NCBI RefSeq assembly: GCF_002101705.1
Contig: NZ_LQPC01000029.1
Coordinates: forward strand, 62,001 to 126,000
Reading direction: 5' to 3'
Length of the DNA stretch: 64,000 nt
Source: Mycolicibacterium iranicum
GTDB taxonomy: Bacteria > Actinomycetota > Actinomycetes > Mycobacteriales > Mycobacteriaceae
Part shown: piece by piece, positions 9,321 to 20,473 of the stretch
Position numbering within the stretch: position 1 is the stretch's first letter
Layout: every line of letters starts with the position of its first letter
Program-made: the position numbers and the translations under genes
The notes under the pieces: model-generated
The model's database searches: none
The model's input: the letters and a program-made list of their open reading frames with translations, nothing else
Told to the model about the DNA's origin: nothing

Positions 9321-9420
9321 CGGCGAGCCGCCCCAACCAGCACCGCGGCGAGCCGCCCCAACCAGCACCGCGGCGAGCCGCCCCAACCAGCACCGCGGCG
9401 AGCCGCCCTAACCAGTACCG
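9321..9420. repeat. 25-bp tandem repeat, 4 copies, upstream of gatC
   Basis: Four head-to-tail copies of CGGCGAGCCGCCCCAACCAG plus CACCG. The fourth copy carries two C-to-T changes. The array fills most of the divergent gap between gatC and the ACT-domain gene. Each unit holds the small palindrome-like GCGGCGAGCCGC. It lies upstream of the predicted gatC -10 hexamer, so it could affect promoter geometry or the divergent gene. Confidence 0.9.
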
Positions 9421-9464
9421 CCGGCTTTCCTTCGAGTCGCCCGCGTCGGGCCCTCCGTGACACA

Positions 9465-10133
9465 GTGTCAGCCGTGCCTTCCTATCTGCTGCGGGTCCAG
9501 CTTGAGGACCGGCCCGGCAGCCTCGGCTCTCTTGCCGTGGCGCTGGGCTCGGTGGGCGCCGACATCTTGTCCCTCGACGTGGTGGAACGGGCTGCCGGGT
9601 ATGCGATCGACGACCTCGTCGTCGAGCTGCCGCCCGGTGCGATGCCCGACATGCTCATCACGGCAGCGGAGAACCTGCACGGCGTCTACGTCGACAGCAT
9701 CCGTCCGCACACCGGCCTGCTCGAGGCGCATCGGGAGCTCGAACTCATCGATCACGTCGCCGCCGCCGCCGGCAAGCTCACCCGGCTTCAAGTGCTCGTC
9801 GACGAGGCGCCCCGAGTGCTGCGCGTCGGATGGAGCATGGTCGTCGAGCTCACGGAGGCGGGTGCCGCACGCGTCGTAGGCAGCTCGGGAGCGCCTGAGA
9901 CGCAGGCCTCGGAGTTGCCGTGGCTGCCTCTCGAGCGGGCCGATGCGCTGAACGCGACGGCCCGCTGGGTTCCGCAGGTGTGGCGCGACATGGACACCAC
10001 GCTCGCCGCGGCACCCCTTGGCTCACCACGAACCGCCGTGATGCTGGGGCGCCCCGGCGGCCCCGCGTTCCGGCCGAGCGAAGTCGCTCGGCTCGGCTAC
10101 CTGGCCGGGATCATCGCCACGATCATCGGCTGA
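9465..10133 (+). CDS. ACT-domain regulatory protein (Rv3013-like)
   Basis: 222 residues from the GTG at 9465; a second GTG at 9474 would give 219. The N-terminal ACT domain reads [22 protein letters not shown], with the usual Asp-Arg-Pro-Gly ligand turn. A middle region of unknown fold follows, and the C-terminus [20 protein letters not shown] resembles a GAF-like or amino-acid-binding tail. ACT domains usually sense amino acids. Its place opposite the gatCA operon is conserved in mycobacteria, but no function is established. No clear Shine-Dalgarno is seen. Confidence 0.85.
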   Translation: MSAVPSYLLRVQLEDRPGSLGSLAVALGSVGADILSLDVVERAAGYAIDDLVVELPPGAMPDMLITAAENLHGVYVDSIRPHTGLLEAHRELELIDHVAAAAGKLTRLQVLVDEAPRVLRVGWSMVVELTEAGAARVVGSSGAPETQASELPWLPLERADALNATARWVPQVWRDMDTTLAAAPLGSPRTAVMLGRPGGPAFRPSEVARLGYLAGIIATIIG

Positions 10134-10136
10134 GGA

Positions 10137-12395
<2,259 letters not shown>

Positions 12396-12445
12396 CTATC
12401 GAAGCCCAGTGACACAGATTGCCGGACCGACTCCGGCCGCCTGCG

Positions 12446-12451
12446 TAGGCT
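12446..12451 (+). promoter_or_regulatory. -10 element of the YjbR-like gene (leaderless start)
   Basis: TAGGCT lies exactly 6 nt before the ATG at 12458, and no Shine-Dalgarno is present. Confidence 0.55.
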
Positions 12452-12457
12452 GCAGCC

Positions 12458-12859
12458 ATGCCGCATCCGGTCATGTTCCGCGACGACGACATGGGCCTGG
12501 CCGAGGTGCGCGAGATCGCGCTGGGTTTCCCGGGGGCGTTCGAGAAGGTGTCCCACGGTCGCCCCGTTTTCTGCGCGCCGAAGATGTTCGTCATCTATGG
12601 CGGCAGCGCGAAGGCGGACAGCAAGGGCGAACACATTCAGTACCCGCACTCGATCCTGGTGAAGGTCGACGACAGCGACAGGGCCGCGCTTGACCAGGAC
12701 CGCCGCTTCTTCTTCCCGGCCTACATGGGCCCCTACGGCTGGCTCGGCCTGGACTTCACTGCCGCGAAGGTGGACTGGAAGGAGGTTGCCGAATTGGCCG
12801 ATGCATCGTTTCGCATGGTGGCCGCCAGGAAATTGATCCAGCAGCTCGACCAACGTTGA
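12458..12859 (+). CDS. MmcQ/YjbR-family protein
   Basis: 133 residues. It has the YjbR/CyaY-like fold signature: an N-terminal helix LAEVREIALGFPGAFEKVSHGRPVF, then beta strands (PKMFVIYGG, SILVKVD) and the conserved FFFPAYMGPYGWLGLDF. The C-terminal helix WKEVAELADASFRMVAARKL is also typical. The family is often annotated as DNA-binding, but its true role is unclear. It is divergent from ligA across about 70 bp and is followed 37 bp later by the acyl-CoA ligase gene on the same strand. Confidence 0.85.
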   Translation: MPHPVMFRDDDMGLAEVREIALGFPGAFEKVSHGRPVFCAPKMFVIYGGSAKADSKGEHIQYPHSILVKVDDSDRAALDQDRRFFFPAYMGPYGWLGLDFTAAKVDWKEVAELADASFRMVAARKLIQQLDQR

Positions 12860-12896
12860 CCCGCCGCAGCACACGCCAGACTCGATCGGAGACTCC

Positions 12897-14513
12897 ATGA
12901 GCTTCGCCAGCCCCTTCCCCGAAGTCGACATCCCCACCTCCAGCGTCTACGACTATCTATTCGAGCGGATCTCCGACGCCGAGCTCGACACCGTCGCGCT
13001 GATCGACGCGAAGTCGGGCCGCCAGACCACCTACCGCGAGATGGTCGCGCGCATCGATTCGTTCGCCGGGGCCCTGGCTGCCCGCGGTGTCGGCGTCGGT
13101 GATGTGGTCGGCCTGCTCGCGCCCAACAGCTCGGCATTCGCCGTCTCGTTCCACGGAATCCTGCGCGCCGGCGCGACCGCGACAACGATCAATGCGCTGT
13201 TCACGGCCAAGGACATCGCCAAGCAGCTGACCGATTCGAAAGCCAAGATGCTGATCACGGTGACGCCGCTGCTGGCCCAGGCCAAGGAGGGAGCGACGCT
13301 GGCGGGCCTGTCCCCCGACAACCTCTTCGTGCTCGACGGTGCGGGTCGTGACGGCACAGGCGATGGGGCGGGCCACCCCAACGCTGCGGATCTGCTGGCG
13401 TCGGGAACGGCTGCGCCCCAGGTCAATTTCGCGCCGTCGTCCCATCTGGCGGCGCTGCCGTACAGCTCGGGGACGACCGGCAACCCCAAGGGCGTCATGC
13501 TCACCCACCGCAACCTGGTCGCCAACGTTGCCCAGATCCGCCCGCTGCACGGAATGCAACCCGACGACGTGGTGCTGGCGGTGCTGCCGTTCTTCCACAT
13601 CTACGGCATGACCGTGCTGCTCAACGCGGCTCTGCATGCGCGGGCCCGGCTGGTCATCATGCCGAGCTTCGACCTCGGCGAGTTCCTCGGCAACATCGCC
13701 GAACACAAATGCACGATCGCTTTCATCGCACCACCCGTCGCGGTAGCCCTGGCCAAGCATCCCCTTGTCGATGAGCACGACCTGTCCTCCCTCAACGTCG
13801 TCATGTCCGGGGCGGCGCCGCTCGACGCCGACCTCGGCCATGCGGTTGCAAAACGCCTGAGCTGCAAGGTGGTTCAGGGATATGGCATGAGTGAGCTCAG
13901 CCCCGTCAGCCACATCACACCGTTCGACGGCGGGCGGGTGAACATGCATGAGGAGGCACCGCTGAGCTCCGTCGGCTGGACGGTGTCCAACGCCGCGTCG
14001 AAACTGGTCGACCCGGAAACCGGCAAAGAGATCGAGATTCCGGAAGAGGGTTTGAGCCAGACCGGTGAGTTGTGGTTCAAGGGCCCCAACGTGATGGCCG
14101 GCTACCTCAACAACGAGACCGCGACCAAGGAGACCATCGACGACGACGGCTGGCTGCACACCGGCGATCTCGCTCAGGTCGACCACAAAGGGTTGGTGTA
14201 CATCGTCGATCGGCTCAAGGAGTTGATCAAATACAAGGGCTACCAGGTTCCGCCCGCCGAACTCGAAGCAGTGCTGCTCTCCCACCCCGACATCGCCGAC
14301 GCCGCGGTGATCGGTGTCCGCGACGAAGAGGGCGAGGAGGTGCCGAAGGCGTTCGTCGTCAAGCAAGAGGGCGCCGAGCTGACCGACGCACAGGTCATCG
14401 AGTTCGTCGCGAGCAATGTCGCCCCGTACAAAAAGGTCCGCCAGGTGCAGTTCATCGACGCCATCCCGAAATCGGCCTCGGGCAAAATTCTGCGGAAGGA
14501 TCTGCGGAACTAG
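12897..14513 (+). CDS. AMP-dependent acyl/4-coumarate-CoA ligase-like enzyme
   Basis: 538 residues, ANL superfamily. It activates a carboxylic acid with ATP and transfers it to CoA. The P-loop is YSSGTTGNPKGVMLTHRN, the aromatic/adenine motif is QGYGMSELSP, the hinge region is TGDLAQVDHKGLVYIVDRLKE, and the C-terminal catalytic lysine lies in SASGKILRK. It resembles plant-type 4-coumarate-CoA ligases more than long-chain FadD enzymes, so an aromatic or medium-chain acid is likely, but the substrate is not determinable. GGAG lies upstream of the ATG. The long ORF on the opposite strand is a coding shadow. Confidence 0.88.
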   Translation: MSFASPFPEVDIPTSSVYDYLFERISDAELDTVALIDAKSGRQTTYREMVARIDSFAGALAARGVGVGDVVGLLAPNSSAFAVSFHGILRAGATATTINALFTAKDIAKQLTDSKAKMLITVTPLLAQAKEGATLAGLSPDNLFVLDGAGRDGTGDGAGHPNAADLLASGTAAPQVNFAPSSHLAALPYSSGTTGNPKGVMLTHRNLVANVAQIRPLHGMQPDDVVLAVLPFFHIYGMTVLLNAALHARARLVIMPSFDLGEFLGNIAEHKCTIAFIAPPVAVALAKHPLVDEHDLSSLNVVMSGAAPLDADLGHAVAKRLSCKVVQGYGMSELSPVSHITPFDGGRVNMHEEAPLSSVGWTVSNAASKLVDPETGKEIEIPEEGLSQTGELWFKGPNVMAGYLNNETATKETIDDDGWLHTGDLAQVDHKGLVYIVDRLKELIKYKGYQVPPAELEAVLLSHPDIADAAVIGVRDEEGEEVPKAFVVKQEGAELTDAQVIEFVASNVAPYKKVRQVQFIDAIPKSASGKILRKDLRN

Positions 14514-14551
14514 AGCACAGCCAACTGGTTTCGGCCCTGGCGGATCACGTG

Positions 14552-15562
14552 TCAGATTCCGTCGGGATCCTCGGCCATGCCGTCGACAGCCTTCTGCGCC
14601 AACTCGATCGCTGCGCGCGCCCACGCCGCCGTTGCCGCAGCCAGCCCACACGCGGGGCTGATACCGATGCGGTCCCGCAGGACGGCACGGGCGAAGCCCA
14701 GCCGATCGGTGATGCCCGCAACGGATGCGGCGATCTGCTGCGGAGACGGCTTCGGGCCCGCCGGTCTAGCGGGGACAGCACCGAGTAGCACAGTCCTGCC
14801 GGAGTCCACGAACTCTCCGATCCCGTCCAGGTCGGCAGCGGTCAGCGTCTCGACATCTACCGACACTGCGCTGATCATGCTGCGCTGCAACAACTTCCAC
14901 GGCAGACCCGACGCGCAGCTGTGTAGTGCGACCTCGCCACCCACGGCGCCGGCGCACTCGTCGAGCAGCGCGGTGACGACCGATTCGTCGACCGGGTGTA
15001 CGGGGTTCAGGCTGGTCACCCCGGTCAGCCTTCCGGCCAGCGCCGCGGGAAGCGACGGCTCGTCGAACTGCACCACGACCGTGCTTTCCAGCCTGCGTTC
15101 GAGCTGTTGCCGATGCGCAGCAACGCCTTCTGCGAGTGAAGCCGTCAGGTCTCGAACGGCACCGGAGTCGGTGATGGCACGGTGCCCGCCGGGCAGCTCC
15201 AGCGCAGCCGCGAGGGTGACCGGGCCTGGCGCCTGCACCTTGACGACACGCTCACCGCCGCGCAGACCGGCCTTCTCCCACGCTTCCTCCAGCGCGTCGA
15301 GGTCTTCGTCGAGCAGGCTCGCGGCGCGGCGCGTCACCGAGCTGCGCCCGCCCGCGATGCGGTAACCACGCGGCACAGTGTCGATCGCGATGTCGACGAG
15401 CAGAGCCCCGGCACGCCCGATCATGTCGGCACCGAGCCCGCGGGCCGGCAGCTCCACGAGATGCGGCAGGCGGTGGAGCTCGCCGACCACCACCTCGGCC
15501 GCCTCCCTTGCGGAGATGCCCGGCCAGGATCCGACGCCCGTCGCGGTGGCGAAAACACTCAC
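14552..15562 (-). CDS. Cobalamin-independent methionine synthase-like protein (Rv3015c-like)
   Basis: 336 residues resembling the C-terminal catalytic barrel of MetE. It begins ATATGVGSWPG and contains VVQFDEPSLPAAL and the zinc-site-like VALHSCASGLPW. It is far shorter than true MetE (about 750 residues) and lacks the N-terminal barrel, so it may act on a different methyl or thiol substrate. TATCGT 7 nt before the GTG (15575-15570) suggests a leaderless start. Its start codon and that of lpqA are only 35 bp apart. Confidence 0.8.
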   Translation of the reverse strand: MSVFATATGVGSWPGISAREAAEVVVGELHRLPHLVELPARGLGADMIGRAGALLVDIAIDTVPRGYRIAGGRSSVTRRAASLLDEDLDALEEAWEKAGLRGGERVVKVQAPGPVTLAAALELPGGHRAITDSGAVRDLTASLAEGVAAHRQQLERRLESTVVVQFDEPSLPAALAGRLTGVTSLNPVHPVDESVVTALLDECAGAVGGEVALHSCASGLPWKLLQRSMISAVSVDVETLTAADLDGIGEFVDSGRTVLLGAVPARPAGPKPSPQQIAASVAGITDRLGFARAVLRDRIGISPACGLAAATAAWARAAIELAQKAVDGMAEDPDGI

Positions 15563-15569
15563 TCGCCCG

Positions 15570-15591
15570 ACGATATTCGACGCACTAGAGT
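15570..15591. promoter_or_regulatory. Back-to-back leaderless promoters of the metE-like gene and lpqA
   Basis: A minus-strand -10 TATCGT (15575-15570) lies 7 nt from the metE-like GTG. A plus-strand -10 TAGAGT (15586-15591) lies 6 nt from the lpqA ATG. Only 10 bp separate the two hexamers, so the polymerase footprints must overlap and initiation should be mutually exclusive. Confidence 0.6.
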
Positions 15592-15597
15592 CCTGGT

Positions 15598-16245
15598 ATG
15601 ACGGGCCGCGTATTCACGGCGCTGATGTGCGCCGCGGCGATCCTCGGGGCGGGCTGCAGTCAGACGGTGAGCGGCTCGGCCGTCCGGCCGCCGCCGGCCA
15701 TCGACGAGAACTCGCGCTCACCGATCGACGTCGACAGCGTGCTGCTCGACCGTGCGCAGATGCAGGCCGTGACCGGCGCGGGCGCGGATCTGACCGCGAT
15801 CCCGGGAACGGAGAGCAAGTACCCGGTGGACATCGACATCCCCGGCTATCTGGCCAATGACATTGCACCCGAATGCGATTGGATTTACGCCGAGACGCAG
15901 GTGTTCGGTTCGGAGGTCGAGGAGTTCCACAAAACCACCTACCAGAACCCGCCCGACGGCGGCCTCATCTCGCAGGCGGCCGCGGGATACCGCGACGCCG
16001 CGACGGCCGAGCGGGCATTCGACGCGATGGTCGCGCAGATCGAGCAGTGTGAGGCCACCGACTCGGGAACGGCAATGGTGGGCGAGGTGACGGCGTCGGA
16101 GAACTCCGTTCATACCCGGCCCGGCACCTGCGGTCGCGACTACCGGGTGAAATCCGCGGTCCTTGTGGAGGTCACTTTCTGCGCGTTCCCCGACTCGGTG
16201 CCCGACATCGTGATGACGAACATCTTGGCGAACGTGCCGGGTTAG
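15598..16245 (+). CDS. lpqA: Lipoprotein LpqA, PknH-type sensor domain
   Basis: 215 residues. The signal peptide [20 protein letters not shown] ends at the lipidation cysteine Cys20. The exported part resembles the extracellular sensor-like domain of mycobacterial PknH (PF14032 family), with conserved cysteines, the helix [19 protein letters not shown] and the tail [20 protein letters not shown]. It is membrane-anchored on the outer face. The ligand is unknown. It converges with mnmA and the two stop codons overlap by four bases. Confidence 0.82.
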   Translation: MTGRVFTALMCAAAILGAGCSQTVSGSAVRPPPAIDENSRSPIDVDSVLLDRAQMQAVTGAGADLTAIPGTESKYPVDIDIPGYLANDIAPECDWIYAETQVFGSEVEEFHKTTYQNPPDGGLISQAAAGYRDAATAERAFDAMVAQIEQCEATDSGTAMVGEVTASENSVHTRPGTCGRDYRVKSAVLVEVTFCAFPDSVPDIVMTNILANVPG

Positions 16246-17315
16246 TTCGCAGCGCGGATGGTGGCGCTGCCCAGTACTTCGTCGCCGTCTGGATCCGGTC
16301 GGTAGAGCACCAGCGTCTGGCCGGCAGCGACACCCCGTAGCGGGCTGCGCAACGTGACCTCGAGCGTGTCGGCATGCAGTTCGGCGACGGCATCGGTGAT
16401 TCCGCCGTGGGCGCGGACCTGCACCACACATTCGACCGGACCTGCGGGCGCGACGCCGGACGTGAACACCGGAGCGTCACCGAGCAGGCGGCCGACTTCG
16501 AGATCGGCGCGGTCACCGACGTGGACGGTGCCGGTCTGCGCATCGATGCCGGTCACGTACCTCGGGCGGCCGTCGGGACCCGGGCCGGGAATGCCCAGAC
16601 CCTTGCGCTGGCCGATCGTGAAGCCGTGCACTCCGTCGTGCTCGGCGAGCACCGTGCCCGTCGCGTCGACGACGTTGCCTCGGCGCACGCCGATCCGGGC
16701 GCCGAGAAAAGCCTTGGTGTCGCCGGACGGGATGAAGCAGATGTCGTGGCTGTCGGCCTTGTCGGCCACGGCAAGACCGCGCTGTGCGGCCTCCTCGCGA
16801 ATCTGCGGCTTCGGCGTGTCCCCGATCGGGAACACCGCGTGGCGCAGCTGCTCGGCAGTCAGGACCGCCAGCACATAAGACTGGTCTTTGTCCGCGTCCA
16901 CGGCACGGCGCAGCCGGCCGTCGGACAGCCGGGCGTAATGGCCGGTGGCCAGCGCATCGAAACCGAGCGCGAGCGCGCGAGCGGACAACGCGGAGAACTT
17001 GATTCGCTCGTTGCAGCGCACACACGGATTGGGGGTCTCGCCGCGCGCGTACGACTCCACGAAGTCGTCGATGACGTCCTCTTTGAAACGGTCTGCGAAA
17101 TCCCAGACGTAAAAAGGGATGTTGAGAACATCGGCCACCCGGCGCGCATCACCGGCGTCCTCTTTCGAGCAACATCCCCGCGATCCAGTGCGCAAGGTAC
17201 CCGGCGCTGACGACAGCGCCAGATGTACACCGACGACGTCGTGTCCGGCGTCGACCATTCTGGCGGCGGCCACCGAGGAGTCCACGCCGCCGCTCATGGC
17301 GACCAGTACCCGCAT
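16242..17315 (-). CDS. mnmA: tRNA 2-thiouridylase
   Basis: 357 residues. It thiolates U34 of Lys, Glu and Gln tRNAs using sulfur from a cysteine desulfurase. The ATP-pyrophosphatase PP-loop is [12 protein letters not shown]. The two catalytic cysteines match Cys101 ([12 protein letters not shown]) and Cys193 (DICFIPSG). [14 protein letters not shown] and C-terminal beta-barrel motifs ([35 protein letters not shown]) are present. It lies 2 bp downstream of iscS, the probable sulfur donor, so the pair is an operon. Confidence 0.95.
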   Translation of the reverse strand: MRVLVAMSGGVDSSVAAARMVDAGHDVVGVHLALSSAPGTLRTGSRGCCSKEDAGDARRVADVLNIPFYVWDFADRFKEDVIDDFVESYARGETPNPCVRCNERIKFSALSARALALGFDALATGHYARLSDGRLRRAVDADKDQSYVLAVLTAEQLRHAVFPIGDTPKPQIREEAAQRGLAVADKADSHDICFIPSGDTKAFLGARIGVRRGNVVDATGTVLAEHDGVHGFTIGQRKGLGIPGPGPDGRPRYVTGIDAQTGTVHVGDRADLEVGRLLGDAPVFTSGVAPAGPVECVVQVRAHGGITDAVAELHADTLEVTLRSPLRGVAAGQTLVLYRPDPDGDEVLGSATIRAAN

Positions 17316-17317
17316 CG

Positions 17318-18523
17318 CTAGTGCCGTCCCGAACTGGCCAGGGCTGCTTGCCGGGCGCGCTCCACGGCAGCGGGCAGCACCTCGAGGACCGCCTCGATGT
17401 CAGCGTCGGTGCTGGTGTGCCCCAACGACATCCTCAGGGAGCCGCGCGCGCTTGCCGGGTCGGCACCCATCGCCGTCAACACATGGGAGGGTTGCGCAAC
17501 GCCCGCGGTACACGCTGACCCTGTGGAGCATTCGATTCCCTTGGCGTCCAACAGCATCAGCAGCGAGTCACCTTCACATCCGCGGAAGGTGAAGTGCGCG
17601 TTGCCGGGCAGTCTGCCCGCGCCCGCCGCGCCGTTGACCGCGACATCGTCGATCGCGCCGAGCACTCCGTCGATGAGTCTGTCTCGCAATTCGCGCATGC
17701 GGGCGGCGCCGGCGTCCATGGCTTCCACCGCGGCACGCGCCGCGGCCGCCATACCGACGACTCCTGCGACATCCTGTGTGCCCGAACGTACGTCGCGTTC
17801 CTGCCCGCCGCCGTGCAGCTGGGGCACGCACGCGACGTCGCGGCGCAGCAACAGCGCACCCACACCGGTGGGGCCGCCGAACTTGTGCGCGGCGACGCTC
17901 ATCGCCGACAGGCCGCTCGCGGCGAAGTCGACGGGAAGCGCTCCGATCGCCTGGATTGCGTCGCTGTGCATGGGAACTCCGAATTCGGCTGCTACGGAGG
18001 CAAGTTCGGCGATCGGCATGATCGTCCCGACCTCGTTGTTGGCCCACATGACCGACACCAATGCGACGTCCGCGGCCCCAGTCAGGGCGGCCCGCAGGTC
18101 GGCGGCGCTGACGGCGCCGTATTGATCGACCGGCAGCCACGTCACCTCAGCGCCTTCATGATCGACGAGCCACTGGACGGCGTCGAGGACCGCGTGATGC
18201 TCGACGGGCGTGGTCACGATTCGACGACGTTCCGGCGACTCACTGCGACGGGCCCAGTAGATTCCTTTGACGGCCAGATTGTCACTCTCGGTGCCGCCCG
18301 CGGTGAAGATCACCTCCGAGGGGCGCGCACCCAGCAGATGGGCCAGCGTCTCCCGCGATTCCTCGAGCCGACGGCGAGCCAGCCGGCCGGAGCCGTGCAG
18401 CGAGGACGCATTTCCCACCGTTGCCATGGCGGCGGCCATCGCCTCGATGGCAGCGGGGCGCATCGGGGTGGTGGCGGCGTGGTCGAGGTAGACCGGCCTG
18501 GCAGCGGGCACGGACGCAGACAT
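17318..18523 (-). CDS. iscS: Cysteine desulfurase (IscS/NifS-like)
   Basis: 401 residues, PLP-dependent aminotransferase fold class V. It takes sulfur from cysteine for tRNA thiolation and Fe-S cluster assembly. Seen are [10 protein letters not shown] at the N-terminus, the cofactor His in [11 protein letters not shown], the PLP lysine Lys214 in [10 protein letters not shown] and the persulfide cysteine Cys338 in STGSACTAG. It sits directly before mnmA with a 2-bp gap, which is typical of a dedicated tRNA-thiolation operon, as in M. tuberculosis Rv3025c-Rv3024c. Confidence 0.95.
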   Translation of the reverse strand: MSASVPAARPVYLDHAATTPMRPAAIEAMAAAMATVGNASSLHGSGRLARRRLEESRETLAHLLGARPSEVIFTAGGTESDNLAVKGIYWARRSESPERRRIVTTPVEHHAVLDAVQWLVDHEGAEVTWLPVDQYGAVSAADLRAALTGAADVALVSVMWANNEVGTIMPIAELASVAAEFGVPMHSDAIQAIGALPVDFAASGLSAMSVAAHKFGGPTGVGALLLRRDVACVPQLHGGGQERDVRSGTQDVAGVVGMAAAARAAVEAMDAGAARMRELRDRLIDGVLGAIDDVAVNGAAGAGRLPGNAHFTFRGCEGDSLLMLLDAKGIECSTGSACTAGVAQPSHVLTAMGADPASARGSLRMSLGHTSTDADIEAVLEVLPAAVERARQAALASSGRH

Positions 18524-18569
18524 AGCCGTTCCAGGATAGCCGTCGGGCTGCGGCTTTCCCCTATCGCAC

Positions 18570-19427
18570 TCAGGCGACCAGCGCGTGACCCTCGCCGGAA
18601 GCCGAATTCCTCACCTGCGCCGATCGCTGCTCGCCGCGCACGGCGGCCTCGCACCGTGCCGCCAGCTCACGACGGTCCTGCCCGGGCAGCTGCAGCGATT
18701 CGACATGGATGTGGCAGACGGTGCGCCGGGCGGTGATGACCCGCTTGATCGATGTCAGCAGTGTGTCGTCGCCGACAAATGCCGGCACGGTGGACGGTCG
18801 CCCATCCTTGTGCCGATACGTCAGGCGAAGCGGCTGGACCGGCCGTCCGGCGTCGACGGCGGCCTGGAACATGGCCGGTCGGAACCGTCCGTACCCCAGA
18901 CCGCACCACGTGGTGCCTTCCGGGAACGCCACCACGGTGTGACCGGACCGCAGCCGGTCGGCGACGGCGGCCACCACGACGGGCAGCCTGCGCAGACGCG
19001 CGCGGTCGATCGGGATGACCTTCATGATCCGCACGATCGGACCCAGGGCCGGCCAGTCAGTGAGGTCGGCGCGGGCGACGAACGAGCCCGGCAGCACGGT
19101 GCCGATAGCGAACACGTCCAACCAGGACACGTGCCCGCTGACGACGAGCACTCCCCGCAAGTTGCGGATCGGTCCGCCGGAGACCGCCATCCGCACGCCG
19201 AGGGCACGCAACATCAGGCGGCAGTAGCCGCGCTGCAGGTGCGACCGGCCCGGCAGCGGGATGGCCAGCAGCCACACCCCGGCGAAGAGCGCCACCGCGG
19301 CACAGACGCGCAGTGAGGTGCGTAGCGCGATCACCCACTGGCGGCCCGGGCCGTCGGCGCCGGCGTGCACACAACCTGCGCCACAGGTCGCACGCTGCAG
19401 CCAAGCGTGTTCGTCGGTGATCGTCAT
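18570..19427 (-). CDS. 1-acyl-glycerol-3-phosphate acyltransferase-like (PlsC family)
   Basis: 285 residues from the ATG at 19427, which overlaps the upstream GNAT stop as ATGA. One hydrophobic segment lies at about 37-58. The PlsC HX4D motif is [10 protein letters not shown] (His99, Asp104) and the acceptor-binding motif is VAFPEGTTW. It transfers an acyl chain to a lyso-lipid at the inner membrane face. The tight coupling to an acyl-transferring GNAT protein recalls the OlsB-OlsA arrangement for ornithine-type aminolipids. That assignment is my inference, and lysophosphatidate acylation is the alternative. Confidence 0.82.
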   Translation of the reverse strand: MTITDEHAWLQRATCGAGCVHAGADGPGRQWVIALRTSLRVCAAVALFAGVWLLAIPLPGRSHLQRGYCRLMLRALGVRMAVSGGPIRNLRGVLVVSGHVSWLDVFAIGTVLPGSFVARADLTDWPALGPIVRIMKVIPIDRARLRRLPVVVAAVADRLRSGHTVVAFPEGTTWCGLGYGRFRPAMFQAAVDAGRPVQPLRLTYRHKDGRPSTVPAFVGDDTLLTSIKRVITARRTVCHIHVESLQLPGQDRRELAARCEAAVRGEQRSAQVRNSASGEGHALVA

Positions 19428-20287
19428 GACGGCGATCCGACCGCATCCGCCGCGGCACCCACCGACCGCAGCCGTTTCAGGTAGCGGACGTCGGCACGGC
19501 GCTTGTCGAGAAGCGCTGGGAAGTCGCCGACCCCGAAGTCCGGGTCGTGGGCGGGTTCGCCACAGATCTGCGCGCCCAGACGCAGATAACCGCGCATCAG
19601 CGGCGGCACGGTTACCCGGTCGGGCGGGTCGATGTGGTCGAGACCGTGACCGTCGACGACCACGGGGCGATACGGGTACACGGTGTACTCGGCGGGCGCG
19701 GCATTGCGGCGCATGACGAAGTCGCGGACGCCGCGCAGTTGGCTGCCCGGCGCGTTGCGGCCCTGCGGGTCCTCGACGGGGACTGAGACGCAGCCGGTGA
19801 CGTAGTCGTATCCGCTGCGATCCAGGTAGGCGAGGATCCCGGCCCACATCAGCAGCACGACGGCTCCGTTGCGGTGGTCGTGACGCACGACCGCGCGGCC
19901 CATCTCGACGAGCGACGGACGGAGCGCATCGAGGGCGGTCACATTGAATTCGGTGGCGGTGTAGAGCCCGCCGGCGGCGATGGCTCCCGGCGGGGGAAGC
20001 ATGCGGTAGCAGCCGACGAGTTCGCCGGTGTCGTCATCGCGCACGAGGAGGTGGTCGCAGTACTCGTCGAACCGGTCGGCGTCCAGGCCTGCCGTGCTGC
20101 TGCCGGATTGGCTGCTGTCCTGCAGCGCGAAGCCGGGCTCGGAGGTGAACACGTCATGACGGAGACGCTGGGCGGCTTCGATGGAATCGGTGTCGGTGCA
20201 CAGCAGCAACGCGTAACGCGGGTGGCGCGTCGAATCGTCCGCTGGAGCAGATGTGTCGCTTGGGATGAGTACAGAGGCAGTGCTCAT
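19424..20287 (-). CDS. GNAT-family N-acyltransferase (Rv3027c-like, OlsB-like)
   Basis: 287 residues from the ATG at 20287. The sequence has YALLLCTDTDSIEAAQRLRHDVF, DEYCDHLLVRDDDTGELVGCYRMLPP, LVEMGRAVVRHDHRNGAVVLLMWAG and YVTGCVSVP. These are the pattern of the hemolysin-like/OlsB acyltransferase branch of the GNAT superfamily, which N-acylates an amino acid with an acyl-ACP. It overlaps the PlsC-like gene by four bases. The longer frame up to 20449 crosses the etfA terminator and is not used. Confidence 0.78.
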   Translation of the reverse strand: MSTASVLIPSDTSAPADDSTRHPRYALLLCTDTDSIEAAQRLRHDVFTSEPGFALQDSSQSGSSTAGLDADRFDEYCDHLLVRDDDTGELVGCYRMLPPPGAIAAGGLYTATEFNVTALDALRPSLVEMGRAVVRHDHRNGAVVLLMWAGILAYLDRSGYDYVTGCVSVPVEDPQGRNAPGSQLRGVRDFVMRRNAAPAEYTVYPYRPVVVDGHGLDHIDPPDRVTVPPLMRGYLRLGAQICGEPAHDPDFGVGDFPALLDKRRADVRYLKRLRSVGAAADAVGSPS

Positions 20288-20415
20288 GCCTGCACGGTCG
20301 CGCAGGTGTTCGGCGCGATGGCAATCGATACGTGACGTGTTCGTGAGCGCTGGGTGACGGTTGGGGTTCGTCAAGATCGACACCGTTGACATCCGTCCGA
20401 AAGGTCCCCGACGAC

Positions 20416-20450
20416 AGTGGCCCCCATCCCGGCTGGGGATGGGGGCCACT
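20416..20450 (-). terminator. Hairpin terminator downstream of etfA
   Basis: AGTGGCCCCCATCCC and GGGATGGGGGCCACT form a perfect 15-bp stem with a 5-nt loop, 24 bp after the etfA stop. No T-tract follows, which is common for mycobacterial terminators. It should separate the etfBA operon from the GNAT/PlsC pair. Confidence 0.85.
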
Positions 20451-20473
20451 CTCGAACGGTTGAGCTGCGGGAA

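Noticed and set aside
8072..9460. 462-residue plus-strand ORF across gatA and gatC
   Set aside because: It lies antisense to two essential, well-conserved genes and crosses the 25-bp repeats; no domain is recognisable.
14514..14551. Terminator between the acyl-CoA ligase and metE-like genes
   Set aside because: The 38-bp gap has no stable stem beyond a few bases.
12957..14651. 564-residue minus-strand ORF opposite the acyl-CoA ligase gene
   Set aside because: It is the antisense shadow of a well-supported ANL enzyme; its composition is typical of complementary GC-rich coding DNA and it has no recognisable domain.
16242..16245. Frame error at the overlapping lpqA/mnmA ends
   Set aside because: The four-base overlap is simply two convergent stop codons; both proteins have full-length, family-like C-termini.
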